From NCBI GenBank assembly GCA_007644065.1, contig VJWN01000005.1:1116001-1180000 (forward strand): DNA of 64,000 bases, written 5' to 3'. Source of the stretch: Margaritispora aquatica. Taxonomy: Eukaryota; Ascomycota; Leotiomycetes; Helotiales; Discinellaceae. This document shows positions 1-11,965 of this stretch, piece after piece (position 1 is the first letter of the stretch; every line of letters starts with the position of its first letter). A model generated the notes under the pieces. It worked only from the letters and a program-made list of their open reading frames with translations, made no database searches and had not been told where the DNA came from. The position numbers were made by a program, and so were the translations under genes.

Positions 1-1612
1 TCTTGGCGCCTGAAGCTGAAGAAAAAGAATTGAAGGAAGGATACGGAGGGTAATAACAATAGTATCTGAGGCCATGTACCCTTTCGGGAAAATGTGAGAT
101 GCGTATCACCCAAGTGGCGTCATATTTGGGTGTGAGAATACACAAGATGTTAGCGACTGTGTCCCGTGGGATGGACCAGTTTGGGAGGCGCTTAGACTTT
201 TGGGCTGAGCTGGAGCAAGCTTGATAATTCCGATAATAGTGATAGAGAATTTTAACCGAATGAGAAGAAGCTGATCGCTGTGTTGAAGATGAGCTTAGGG
301 TTGCATAAGTGTGATGCGGCTGAAAGAGTTTCTTGAATAGGGATATTTGGAGGCTTTGGAGATTTTGATATGTCTCAGGTCGAGAACATAAACATACTTC
401 CGGTAGCAACCCCTATTCATGAAATCTGGGTCAAGTGGAGGCAAGACGTAGACTCGGTCCGTTAATGTTATTGAAGCTCGACAATACGACAATGCAGTCT
501 AAAATAGAGCATGCAACAGTAACAAGGAGGGGGATGGGGAATAGGAAGTACGAGTAAATAATGTTCAAGGGTTTCTACAGTAATTGCCACAATCACAACC
601 ACAATAAAAAAGAGGTAGCTTGACATGCTTATTAGAGAACATTACTGTACCTATATTACGCTCACCCGAATCTGAAATGGAAAGCATTGCAGCAATTCTT
701 CTCCCAAGAAAGAAAGAATGGGCGCCCAATTCTCCGATAGAGATAGCGAATTGATGATTGCACACACCCTTTCACAGGCTTTGATAGGTGGTTGAGCTGG
801 TTGGAGCTGGTTGAAGTGAATAGGGGCCAATGACGGACATGATGTTCAATCGGATGTGGGTTTTGGCGGCCTCCAAGGCACAAAAGGCACGAAAATCCAG
901 CGGAACTGGGTAATTATTGATGGAAACCCTGTCTACGGGGGGAACGCCACAAATAGTTTAGTTACTGTGGTCACTACAGTGCGTACCATATGAGATGGTG
1001 CCAATTCCTGCCCCGTCCTGCCATTCCACACCAATTCCCTGTGCCAGAGTGAGCCAGACACACTGGACACACTAAACATGCCCAAAGCCATAGAACTCTC
1101 GAGTGGATCCCGCCAAGCGTGGGTCAGGGTCAATCAATGGCCCATGCGCCGCCCGAAAGCCAGTCTTGCCTCAAGTGGGACACTGAAGGAGAGACAATAA
1201 TTTACCTACCTACCTACCTTAGGAAGCTACCGATTATACTTTCAAGTACTTAAAGCTGTTCTCTTCCAACTTCCAACCTTCTGCTCTTTGAACTTGTCCA
1301 TCGATCTGCGTTGTTGTGTGTGTGTATCCGTCGTTTCTGTAAGAAGCCCTCCCCTCCCCTCTTTACTGCTGTCATCCGAAGTTCGCAGCTGTGCATTCTT
1401 CGAATCTTGTTTGGCACTTCCCCGTTCACAACATACTTCTGCCGAGCCGATTCCATTTGCAATTACGTCAATCTGCCTTTTTACTGCATCTTGCAAACGG
1501 AAACCACATGCTAACTTTGTATATAAAGACCTGATCATTGCACAGAAGCTGTCAAAAGAACAGTATCTCCCTACTACCATTTCCACGAATTTCTCGACAT
1601 TCCCATTCCAAC
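1..1612. other. Left-edge intergenic DNA and UGPase promoter/leader
   Basis: No supportable gene is visible; open frames here are short and show no family motif. A run of ACCT units lies at about 1204-1222, next to a CCTTAGG word. The last 300 bases are pyrimidine-rich and lead into the ATG at 1613, which fits a promoter and 5' leader for the UDP-glucose pyrophosphorylase gene. Confidence 0.5.
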
Positions 1613-3851
1613 ATGTCTGGATTAAAGAGCGCCCTCCCCGCACACTTGAAGTCTACTCTCAGCCCAAACAATGCTGAAGGTGACTTTGCGAAGAAGCACC
1701 ATGGCAAGACCCAATCTCATATGGTAAGTGAGCATTTTCACTATGGTTCCAATTCCTGCTCCATGGCTGGAAGTGGGGATGGCTGGACTCTGGAAAGATT
1801 ACCTTGCGAATGCGGATAATCATACTGTAATACCTACAACAATTATTCAACAAAGGAACCCAGAAGAAGCCATGCACAAGATTGGATTTTCCAAGAACCT
1901 GTCTCGGCATATGGACCTACTAAATGCTGCAAATTTCCGCCTTCCAATTGTGGGCACATGCGAGGCATTTCGCTACCGCTTGTTCACTTTTATCAACCGA
2001 AACCAAGACATTCCAGCTTCGACCACAATTCCAGTCAAATTCTTCGCTCCGTGAAGCATCTGTCATCTGTGTTTCCTACTAGTATACCAATAGAGCTTAC
2101 ACAACTACCTTGACCATCTGGGTTACACCATCGAAATCTCTCTGGTTCAATAGTCAACATCAAGCACTCTAGAATCATGGACCCCCAAACTCAGCTCTAT
2201 CGACCGCCTAGTCTTGGCTACTTGTCTCTCCCACCAACTGGCGCTGGATCATCACCTAGGAAGCTGAGTACTGATAGTCAACAGGCATTTGAGAACACCA
2301 GCACATCTGTAGCTGCTAGCCAGATGAGAAATGCGTTGAACAACCTCGCGGATAGTGTTGAGGACCCTAAGGAGAAGAAGGTATGTCGCTAGTACGAACT
2401 TACTGGTGACAATGGCTGATGCTACCGCTAGCTCTTCGAAACTGAAATGGACAACTTCTTCGCTCTTTTCCGAAGATACTTGAACGACAAGGCCAAGGGA
2501 AACGCTGTGTAAGGCTGGTTGGTTGAATAAGTATCGAGCCGAAGGCTGACTATATTGTAGGGATTGGGACCGTATTCAACCACCTGGAAAGAACCTTGTT
2601 GTCGACTATAACGAGCTGGCCAACTCTGAGTCCGTGGGCTTCTTGAGCAAGCTTGCTGTCCTTAAGCTCAATGGTGGTCTTGGTACATCTATGGGATGTG
2701 TTGGCCCAAAATCCGTTATTGAGGTCCGTGATGGCATGTCCTTCCTCGACTTGTCAGTCCGACAAATCGAATACCTGAACCGTACATACAACGTCAACGT
2801 TCCCTTCGTTCTGATGAACTCTTTCAACACCGACGATGATACTCAAAACATTATCAAGAAATACGAGGGTCACAACATTGACATTTTGACCTTCAACCAA
2901 TCTCGTTACCCTAGAATCTTGAAGGATTCTCTTCTCCCAGCACCAAAGTCCTTCAAGTCTCCAATCTCAGATTGGTACCCACCAGGACATGGAGATGTTT
3001 TTGAGTCTTTGTACAACTCTGGCATTCTTGATAAACTCATCGCGAGGGGTGTCGAGATCTTGTTCCTTTCCAACGTTGATAACTTGGGTGCCGTTGTCGA
3101 TCTTAGAGTTCTCCAACACATGGTCGAGAGCGAGTCTGAGTATATCATGGAATTGACCGACAAGACCAAGGCTGATGTTAAGGGTGGAACCATCATCGAC
3201 TATGAGGGTTCAGTTCGTCTTCTCGAAATTGCTCAAGTGCCAAAGGAGCACACCAACGAGTTCAAGTCCATCAAAAAGTTCAAGTACTTCAACACAAACA
3301 ACATCTGGTTGAACTTGAAGGCTGTCAAGCGCATTGTGGAGAACAACGAGCTCGAGATGGAAATCATCCCTAATAACAAGTCTATCCCAGCTGATAAGAA
3401 GGGAGAGTCCGATGTCTCCATCGTCCAGCTTGAGACAGCTGTCGGTGCTGCCATTCGTCACTTCAAGAATGCCCACGGTGTCAATGTTCCCCGTAGACGT
3501 TTCTTGCCTGTCAAGACTTGCTCCGATTTGATGCTCGTCAAGTCAGATCTTTACTCCTTGAAGCACGGACAACTTCAGATCGACCCTAACCGTTTCGGCC
3601 CAGCTCCTCTCATCAAGCTTGGCAACGACTTCAAGAAGGTTTCTGATTTCCAGAAGCGCATTGGCAGCATCCCCAAGATCATCGAGCTTGACCACTTGAC
3701 CATCACCGGAGCTGTCAACCTTGGACGGGGTGTCACTTTGAAGGGCACAGTCATTATCGTTGCCACAGAGGGCAGCACCATCGATATTCCACCCGGATCT
3801 ATCCTTGAGAACGTGGTCGTTCAAGGTTCTTTGAGATTGTTGGAGCATTAG
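1613..3851 (+). CDS. UGP1: UTP-glucose-1-phosphate uridylyltransferase (UDP-glucose pyrophosphorylase)
   Basis: This cytosolic enzyme makes UDP-glucose from UTP and glucose-1-phosphate, feeding cell-wall glucan, glycogen, trehalose and galactose metabolism. Exons are 1613-1723, 2285-2380, 2432-2508 and 2561-3851, all with GT-AG junctions, giving 524 residues, normal for fungal UGPases. Exon 1 ends in [11 protein letters not shown] and joins [14 protein letters not shown], the usual fungal N-terminus. The nucleotide-binding loop [16 protein letters not shown] lies at about residues 131-146, and the C-terminus has the left-handed beta-helix character of the family ([16 protein letters not shown]). 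An in-frame alternative start at 2177 lies inside the first intron and would give a 523-residue form with a different N-terminus. Identity is very secure; use of the two starts is inferred. Confidence 0.96.
2177..2284 (+). other. Alternative first exon of UGP1, inside intron 1
   Basis: The ATG at 2177 opens a 36-codon frame ([20 protein letters not shown]...) that runs without a stop through the intron-1 acceptor at 2283-2284 and stays in frame with AFENTS at 2285. A transcript starting inside the 561-nt intron would encode a UGPase with a Pro/Ser-rich N-terminus in place of the conserved [11 protein letters not shown]. The open frame is seen directly; its use as a second promoter and start is inference. 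Confidence 0.5.
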
Positions 3852-5253
3852 ATGATTTTTTCTGCATGGGATAGAGGCTCGGACGGCTGGACGGCTTTGC
3901 TGTTCGAAAAATGTATGTTAGTCATGCTATCACGACCTGGCTAGGTTATGGGTGGTCTTCAGTAGTTCTATGAGCCTGATTCGACATGATTGGGCGGCGG
4001 GGCAGACATCAAAATTTTGGTTGGCTTCGTTGGTTGGTTTGCATTATATGATTCTAATACAATGATATCCAAAAGATAAAATGCTTGATATTCGAGTCGG
4101 ACTTGCTGTGTGAGATAGTAGAATTCGGGCCACTGATTGAACCTATTAGAAGTTTGTTTCGATTTCACATTGTCTTGTCATCACATCAGCACTCCAGTGA
4201 GGCTGTATGCTGAATTTTTTGAGATTAAGCTGTGTTTACACTCTCTCGTAAGATCGAGCATCTGAACTTTTGTAGTCGATTTTTCTTAGCAGAATGCATA
4301 TGATATGCTCTTGTCAAGAGTCTGCAACTTTCATCGTACGTTTGTTTTACTTGGTCTCTTCGGTTGGAATTCAATTTGGATTCGGACACTGTAATTCAAC
4401 CATTCCCCGCCATGAACGAATCCTGGCAAGAATTTAGCACTAGCGTTTCCCACCTCAAAAAGTCCATCGCAGATCATCTGACCAATCCTCACAAAAGCTT
4501 ACATCTGCTTGTCAACCCCAAGATTTGTGGTTGATGAATTAGCTGGCCTTGTGAACAAAGGTCGGCTAATTCAATATAGCCGTCTTAGAGTCGATGTGCA
4601 GTTGTAACTCCCCAGCTTATTAAAAAAGAAAGAAGATGTTCGGTTAATCAAGGTATACGTATATTAGCATGTTATCTAGTGGTTCCGCTGATGAAAAAAC
4701 TCTTTGATCGGTAGAGATGACGACTGTTGACTGACCTTGAAGGGCAGATATGACGATGGCAAGCTTTCTTGCGCGAGATATCTCCAGATTAGCCGCTTTA
4801 AGGACGCTGCCGAGCGGAACAGTGCTTCCTGTGGCTCAGAAGGCCCTCATTCCCAGTAGTTTGGTCGTGTTTGTACTACATCAAGATTCTGTCCTTTGTT
4901 TAAATCTCTCAAGTTTTCTTTGTGCCTCTCTACGGCGAAAAGTGCATCGATGACCTTTTTTTCGGTCATACGACCTATGAGATGGGAACTTTGTCTCCTC
5001 CCTGACTCCTGCCAGGCACAACAAAGATAGCAAATTTTGAGTCACTATTTAGTCGAGGCGATCTCGAGGGTCTTTCCTTTGTCTAACGCCACACGTAATT
5101 CCTTCAAGATGTTGATTAAATTCGGTTGTCGTATAGCTCTCTCAGCTGATCTGACATATCTTACTGCACCCGCAGTAACGTGCAGACCACCAAACCAAAA
5201 CCAAGTCTCATAGGGCTGAGATATGCATACTAGCTGCTGACATCTGATTCGAG
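3852..5253. other. Intergenic, 1.4 kb
   Basis: This holds the 3' end of UGP1 and the promoter of the Ser/Pro-rich gene. The only open frame of note is a 40-codon frame at 4412-4534 with a good start context (gccATGaac). I cannot assign it. Confidence 0.4.
4412..4534 (+). CDS. Possible small ORF, 40 residues, unknown
   Basis: The frame starts MNESWQEFSTSVSHLKKSIA and ends NPKICG. Its start context is good for a fungus, and the first 30 residues could form an amphipathic helix. It has no family motif, no visible introns and no homologue I recognise. It may be a chance frame in the intergenic DNA downstream of UGP1. Confidence 0.2.
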   Translation: MNESWQEFSTSVSHLKKSIADHLTNPHKSLHLLVNPKICG

Positions 5254-6880
5254 ATGGACTCAAGTGCAGCTATACCGCCTGTATATAAGCCATGGTTGCA
5301 TCACGCAAATGTTTCTTCGTCTTCACTCGTTGCAAGTGGAATGGAAATTGGTGTGCCGCCAGGAACAACTCCCCCTCGAAGTCCGTCACAGAATAGCAAT
5401 AAATCATTACCATGTATCCCGACTGATCAGACTAGTGCTCGTGGCAGTTTCGAAGGTCCAAAGGCTGTGAAAAAGGAGGGACTGCCTGAGAGCTCCCTGT
5501 ATCTGCGCAACTTTCCGTTAGAGAGAGTGAAAGATCTCCCTACAACCCCACCACTTCGATTTTCACCAAATACGAGCAGGAGGAGCACTCCATCGACTGG
5601 ATCTTCACGCAAAATCCGACAATTGACGGGAGTTGACTTGCATATTGGGAACGAAGTGGAGTTAAGCGACAACGGTGACGACGAAGACAGTGCTCAAGAT
5701 CCCGACTCGCCTACATCTTCTGCGAGTCCGAGTAGCATGTATTCTCAGGCAGGAATTGATTACAAAGCTGGAAATACTGGATATATGGCCCAAAGGAGTC
5801 TTGCACCACGGGACTCGGGTATAGTACTGCAGTCCTCGATATACCAGACTCCGAGGCAACTATATGAAGATGAAAAATTGATGAGAGCGCTCAGACACAA
5901 AGAACAGCCTAGCGAACCCCAGAAAGCAAATTCTGTGAGATTGATTCGGCCTGAGAATCCTACCAAGGTCAATGTGTTGCAAGATATCACATTTCAGCAG
6001 CAACAACGAAAGGATCTGGGCGCTGCTTGCAACCATGACGTCTACAGCACTGTCGCACATTCACCTGTGTCCGAGCTAGAAGACACTGCAATCAACGCTG
6101 CGTCTCTCATACCCAGGCCCCTAACGATAAGAACTAAGAAAAACACATCACTGTTACCACCAAAATATTCAATATTCCAAAACGCAACGGATTCGTGGAA
6201 TTACGGCCTCAATGAGTTGGTCTCACCAAGTGCAAACCAATTCGCCGCAATCGAGTACTATAGATCTCACCGTAGCAATTCGCCAATACTAACTCCAGTC
6301 AGTCCTATGGGTTCTATGGAGAGCGATCACATCATCTTACCTCCTCTGCCTGACACACCACCTCCACCTGCTAGTAGGCGATTTGGAAGTGGTAAACATC
6401 CCTTCAAAAGCCCGTTTCCAGCCTCTTCTCGCGATATAAAGGCTTATGAGGACCTAGATACCATAGCTAGTCCTGTAGACGCTATGGTCGACTCTATATC
6501 CACTCCCACTCCAACATCTACTCGTCGAGTATCGGGTAGGTTGTTGGGTGGCTGGTCTGGCGGTAGACCAAAATCACCTATTCGTAATAAGGCACGCAGG
6601 TCAGGTGGACCGGATACACCGGTCGTGAGTAAGGTTGGTGGTTTTGCAGGATTCAATATGTTGCAGAAGGGGAATGAGCATTTACAAGAAGTCGTCAGGA
6701 GGGCGAGGGAGAGGGTACTCAAGAAGGATAAGAGTGCAGATGAGCGGAGGAGGGAGAGTTTGAAGGGGAAGATTGTGGTTGTTGGAGTTCCGGATCAATC
6801 ACCTGGTAAGTCCAGTCTTGTGCCTTATGGAAAACTTATACTAACTAACATTAGATGGACGTGTATCGGAATGGCTATGA
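5254..6880 (+). CDS. Ser/Pro-rich protein of unknown function
   Basis: Two exons, 5254-6805 and 6855-6880, are joined by a 49-nt GT-AG intron and give 525 residues ending DGRVSEWL. Reading through the intron would instead give a 543-residue form ending at 6885. The protein is low in complexity and probably disordered: Ser/Pro/Thr runs, many S-P and T-P pairs that could be proline-directed phosphorylation sites (TPPRSPS, TPTPTSTRR, LPDTPPPPASRR), and a basic, helical stretch near residues 470-505 (EVVRRARERVLKKDKSADERRRESLKGK). There is no signal peptide, membrane segment or catalytic motif. I do not recognise it. The uninterrupted 1.5 kb frame and a good terminal intron make it a real gene. 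Confidence 0.8.
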
Positions 6881-7714
6881 TGTAGTAGGGAGTTGTATAA
6901 TATGCAGATATGTAGTTGACATAAGAACGTGTGGCAGTGGCGTATGTCTCGCTTAAGGTGTAGTGCAGCTCTGCGAGTTGGAATTGAATTGAAGGATATG
7001 GGAGGGATGTATAGAATCAAGCGCAAGCATATAGAGCATCTACAAATAAGAAAAGTAGTATACGCCTTGTAGTTGTATTCTTGATAAATTACTGTCATCA
7101 CTCTTGATTTGACCAAACTCCCGAATCACTAACTCAATGATCTTACCCCACAAATATGTGCTTCTTCCTAGTTTAAGGCTACATAACGCTTTCTAAAGAT
7201 ATTCTGCTAGTGACTGTGATGAAAAGCATTATTAATTTGAAGTTCGGATTCCTACCCCGAGATCCTTCTAACCAGGGCGCAGCAAGGTTACGAGATGTAA
7301 CATGGTAAAATGGTGGTCGTACCTGCATGTTCAGTGGTGGCGAGCTACCCCTCACTAGGTGGATGGGCAGCTGACTTGAAACTCGACCTTTGATGGAGAA
7401 ACAAGAACCAAAACAACGAGAAAACACATCCACTTTTGCAGCAATTCCGTCCAAATATGAGCCTCTAAATCACAAATCCAATATGTCGTATGTCTACCCA
7501 TCTTTGATTGTTTTCCAAGACCAGAATGATGGAACGTAGCACCACGTTGGCGGGTCCGGGATCCACTGAAACTGTACCTCTACGAGCTTATCCCCAACCC
7601 TGCCCTTGTACCTGATAGCGTCAGCCCCAGCTAATAACCAACATCAATAGAGCTTCTTCTTCCCTTCCACAGCGAACCTTTGATTCTGCGAAATCAATTA
7701 TCAAGAATACAATC
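6881..7714. other. Intergenic, promoter side of AMS1
   Basis: About 830 bases between the Ser/Pro-rich gene and the alpha-mannosidase. I see no gene; the last 100 bases are pyrimidine-rich, as fungal 5' leaders often are. Confidence 0.4.
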
Positions 7715-10700
7715 ATGGGAGGACAGACTGTTGAAACGACGAAGCCAGAGTCGGTTTATCCCAAGTTATCCGCCAGACCAAAGGGACAATGGATCTCGAA
7801 CATTTACAAAGAGGTTAGTTGTTCTGTTTACTTACTGTACCGAGGCTAGTGGTATTGCAGTCATGACAGCTATGAACAGACTATGTAGACCGACTCTCAG
7901 CCTGGTAACTGTTATGCAGCGAGTTCAATGTGCTACATAGATTTTGGTTTCGCCGGAGACGAACCAGCTAACACATTCATAGCGCATTGCTCAATTCTAC
8001 AATGGAGGTCAATATGAAGGAGAGAACTTGAGGGCGTAAGCAATTACTCCACTCTACAGCTCTGCCAGTTCTAACAAATGGCCTAGAATGATGAATGAGG
8101 GCGTTGCTTCTGGATCCCCACATGTCAAGCTCTCAGTTTGGGATGCACCAGATCTCACACGACCAACATTCAAGGACGCTACGAGCCACAAATTCCGGGA
8201 AACCTCAGTCGGCGAATCGTTTGGCCCGTCTTGGTCAACGCATTGGTTCAAAGTCAAGATTACAGTACCGAAGGAGCTGTGCAAGAAGGAGCTTCTGGAG
8301 CTCCACTGGGATGCGAATAATGAGGGAATGGTCTGGACTGAGGATGGAAACCCTCTCCAGGGTCTTACTGGAGGTGGTGAAAGAGTCGAATGGATCTTGC
8401 CAGACAAGTTTAGAGATGGAAAGGAACACACTATCTATATTGAAATGGCTTGCAATGGAATGTTTGGAAATGCACCAGGTGGAGATTCCATTCAGCCACC
8501 TAATCCGAACCGATACTTTCAATTAGCTCAAGCAGACATTGTAGCCATCAATGTTGAAGCACGTCAGTTGTGGATTGATATCTGGATTATCGGTGATGCT
8601 GCTCGGGAATTTCCTGGCGATTCTTGGGAGCAGCACAAGGCAATGAAGGTCTGTAACGAGATCATCGACGCCTTTGAGCTGGGTGATCAGAAATCAATTG
8701 AGAAAGGCCGAAAGATTGCTTCGGAATACCTGGGTACCAACGTCAGCTCATCGAAAGTTTATGAGACTGGTACCAAGCCACTCGTTTACGGCATTGGCCA
8801 TTGTCATATTGACACCTGCTGGTTATGGCCATGGGCAGAGACGAAGAGGAAAGTCGCAAGATCATGGTCCAATCAGTGTGATCTAATGGATCGTTATCCT
8901 GAGCATCGTTTTGCGGTATCTCAGGCTCAGCAGTACAAGTGGCTAAAGCAATATTATCCATACGTCTTCGACCGAGTAAAGGAGAAGGTCAAGAAAGGCA
9001 CATTTCAACCTGTTGGTGGTAGTTGGGTTGAACACGATACCAACATGCCAAGTGGTGAATCACTGGTTCGTCAATTTTTGTATGGACAACGATTCTTCGA
9101 GAGCAATTTTGGAGAGAGGTGCAAGACTTTCTGGCTTCCAGATACTTTCGGCTACAGTAAGTGAACTCCTTTGGATTGGTCGGCATAAGACACAATCTTT
9201 GTGCAGCCCGTTCTCATCACTTACTTGAAATAGGCTCTCAATTACCACAACTCTGCCGACTTGCTGGCATGACACGGTTCTTCACTCAGAAATTGAGCTG
9301 GAACAACATCAACAAATTCCCTCACACGACCTTCAATTGGGTCTCACTTGATGGCAGCCAAGTTATCTGTCACATGGCCCCATCTGAAACCTATACCGCA
9401 GAAGCAAACTTTGGAGATGTCAAGAGATCTGTTTCTCAGCACAAGTCTATGGATCAAGATGAGACGTCCCTTCTCGTCTTTGGCAAGGGCGATGGAGGCG
9501 GTGGACCAACCTGGCAACATTTGGAGAAGCTCCGAAGATGTCGTGGAATGAGTGACACTGTCGGCATGCTGCCAAGAGTCCACATGGGTGACTCTGTTGA
9601 AGACTTTTTTGACCAGCTCGAAAAGAAGGTTGAAAATGGTTTGGATTTCGTGACCTGGTATGGCGAGCTCTACTTCGAACTTCACCGTGGTACCTATACG
9701 ACACAGGCGAACAACAAACGTAATAATAGAAATTCCGAAATCATGCTTCGAAACATCGAGTTGCTGGCAACTCTTGCGAGCATCAACTCTGGCTACAAAT
9801 ATCCTAAGAAAGATATTGATGATATGTGGGAGGCAACCTTACTCTGCCAATTCCACGATTGTCTTCCTGGAAGCTCCATTGAGATGTGTTATGATGATAG
9901 TAACGAACTTTATGCCGAAGTCTTTGCAACAGGAGAGAAGATTATGAAGGAGTTACAAGAGATTCTCGGAGTCCAAGATATTAGTGGCACCAAAGCCAGT
10001 GGGAGTTTTGTGGCTTTGAACACCATGCCATGGCATAGACGAGAGGTCATTGCTCTCGGTGACCGTCAAGCTGGTGTTGCTTGCGGTGAGGGTAATTTGC
10101 TGTCTATCAAGACATTCAAAATTTCCGAGACTCCCGAAGTTACAGTGAAGGAGACTGAGAAAGGCGTCTTTGTGCTGCAGAATGACCAGTTGCGAGTCTC
10201 TGTCTCTGGAGGTTGCATTACGTCGTTGTATGATCTTAAGGCTGAGCGAGAGGTTATTCCAAAGGGAGAACTGGCAAATCAGCTTGTCATCTTTGACGAC
10301 AAGCCTCTCTACTGGCAGGCGTGGGATGTTGAGGTCTATCATCTCGACTCTCGAAAGGTCTTGCCTTGCGGCACGACTACAATCTTCCAGCAAGATGCTC
10401 ACCAAGTCAGTGTCGTGACCGAGACGCAGATTAGTGAGAAGAGTTGGGCGAAGACATACATCAGCCTCTCAGCTGCGTTCAAGGGCCAGCAGTCTTACGT
10501 TGAGATGCACAGCGAAGTCGAATGGAGAGAGGACATGAAGTTCCTGAAGGTTGAGTTCCCAGTAGATGTTAGAAACACCGAGGCATCATATGAGACACAA
10601 TTCGGTATTGTTCGTCGTCCAACACATTACAATACTACGTAAGTTATTCTAACCGCTGAATCTGGTACTCGGCTGACTTTATCAAGCTGGGATATGGCCA

Positions 10701-11296
10701 AATTTGAAGTTTGTTGCCACAAATTTGCTGATCTCTCTGAGCATGGCTATGGAGTCTCAATCCTTAATGATAGCAAGTATGGTTTTGCGACCTGTGGAAA
10801 CCTCATGCGATTGTCACTTCTCAGAGCACCAAAGGCTCCAGATGCACACGCTGATATGGGACGTCACCATATTCGATGGGCTATTCTTCCTCATCAAGGT
10901 GATCTTGGATCCACCACTGTCCGTACAGCCTACAACTTCAACAATCCATTGAAGCTTGTTCAAGCATCCAAAACTCTCGAGGCGACCGCCTTCAGCACAC
11001 CTATCAAGCTCACTGGCAGTAAATCGTTGGTCTTGGACACGGTCAAGCGAGGTGAAGACGATGCGGATGTTAGCCGAGGAGAGTTGCTCAAGCGTAAGGG
11101 CAAGAGCGTCATTTTACGAATTTATGATAGTTTGGGAGGAACGAGCAAAGGAACGATCGAGACCACGCTGGACGTGAAGAAAGTCTGGAAGACAAACATA
11201 CTGGAGGATGACGAAGAGGAGTTGAAGATTGAGAAGGGCAAGATTGACATTACCTTAAGACCTTTTGAGGTTGCCACATTCAGGCTTCAATTGTAA
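7715..11296 (+). CDS. AMS1: Alpha-mannosidase, GH38 (vacuolar/cytosolic AMS1 type)
   Basis: This enzyme hydrolyses terminal alpha-mannose from free oligosaccharides. The yeast orthologue is carried from cytosol to vacuole by the Cvt/autophagy route. Exons are 7715-7813, 7983-8035, 8087-9156, 9234-10638 and 10687-11296, giving 1078 residues against about 1083 in yeast. The N-terminus lacks a signal peptide, as expected for AMS1. Zinc-site residues appear in GHCHIDTCWLWPWAETKRK (His289, His291, Asp293) and the predicted nucleophile Asp403 in FWLPDTFGY. The first intron (169 nt) joins NIYKE to RIAQFYNGGQYEGENLR, matching the family N-terminal domain. Identity is secure; the first splice is the least certain. 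Confidence 0.95.
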
Positions 11297-11965
11297 TTAT
11301 CAGGTTAGATGCACCCATCCTTATGGAGTTGATGGAGGACAAAATGCCATCTATTGTTTTAACATTGAAGAGTTTTGGGGTCCATTTTTTTCCTGGTGAT
11401 CACCATCTGTTTTCAAGGCCTAAAGGGGTAATTGCGAGCGGTATCAGATCTAACTCGAAGATTGGATGAAAGCAAGAGCGGCTCTGCGGAAATGAATCGG
11501 CCCCCAAATTAGAGCTGACTGTGACAGCCCTGCATACTCCACAACATCGTATCCGGTGCCACCAATCATATGAAGGTACAGCGACTGCCATTGGATCTGA
11601 ATTACAATTCTGGGCTGGTCTCCTGGTTCCTGAATTACTGCGCCTTGTGCACAGTGGGGTGGCGCACACGGTCTCCTCAAATCTCACCAACATTCCCCCC
11701 CGTTTCATGTCACGATGGAGGCACAGAGACAGGTGCGAGTGGTACTTTGTACGTATAATCCGCTTTTAGAATAGAAATGGAGAGGATGCCGGGTGTATCT
11801 GTCAGTCAGCGCAGCTGATCGTCACAGGGTATTGATCCCTTTCTTCGAGCTTACTGTGCCACTTTTCAATTTTGTATATATCTCTTTGAGTGCCATCTCT
11901 TCATTCCTCAGCCCTAGCACTTGTCGTCTTTGATTTTCCCTTTGTGCTTTTGGACGATTGTCATC
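11297..11965. other. Intergenic, promoter of the GH71 gene
   Basis: About 670 bases. I see only short frames on both strands. A pyrimidine-rich leader with a TATATATCTC stretch lies at about 11874-11885, some 80 bases before the GH71 start. Confidence 0.4.

Noticed and set aside
1288..1677. 129-codon plus-strand frame before UGP1
   Set aside because: It begins with TTG and overlaps the UGP1 leader and exon 1 in another frame; composition is of pyrimidine-rich leader DNA.
7884..7908. Possible extra AMS1 exon between good-looking splice sites
   Set aside because: In the required frame it introduces a stop; direct joining of 7813 to 7983 gives the family sequence.
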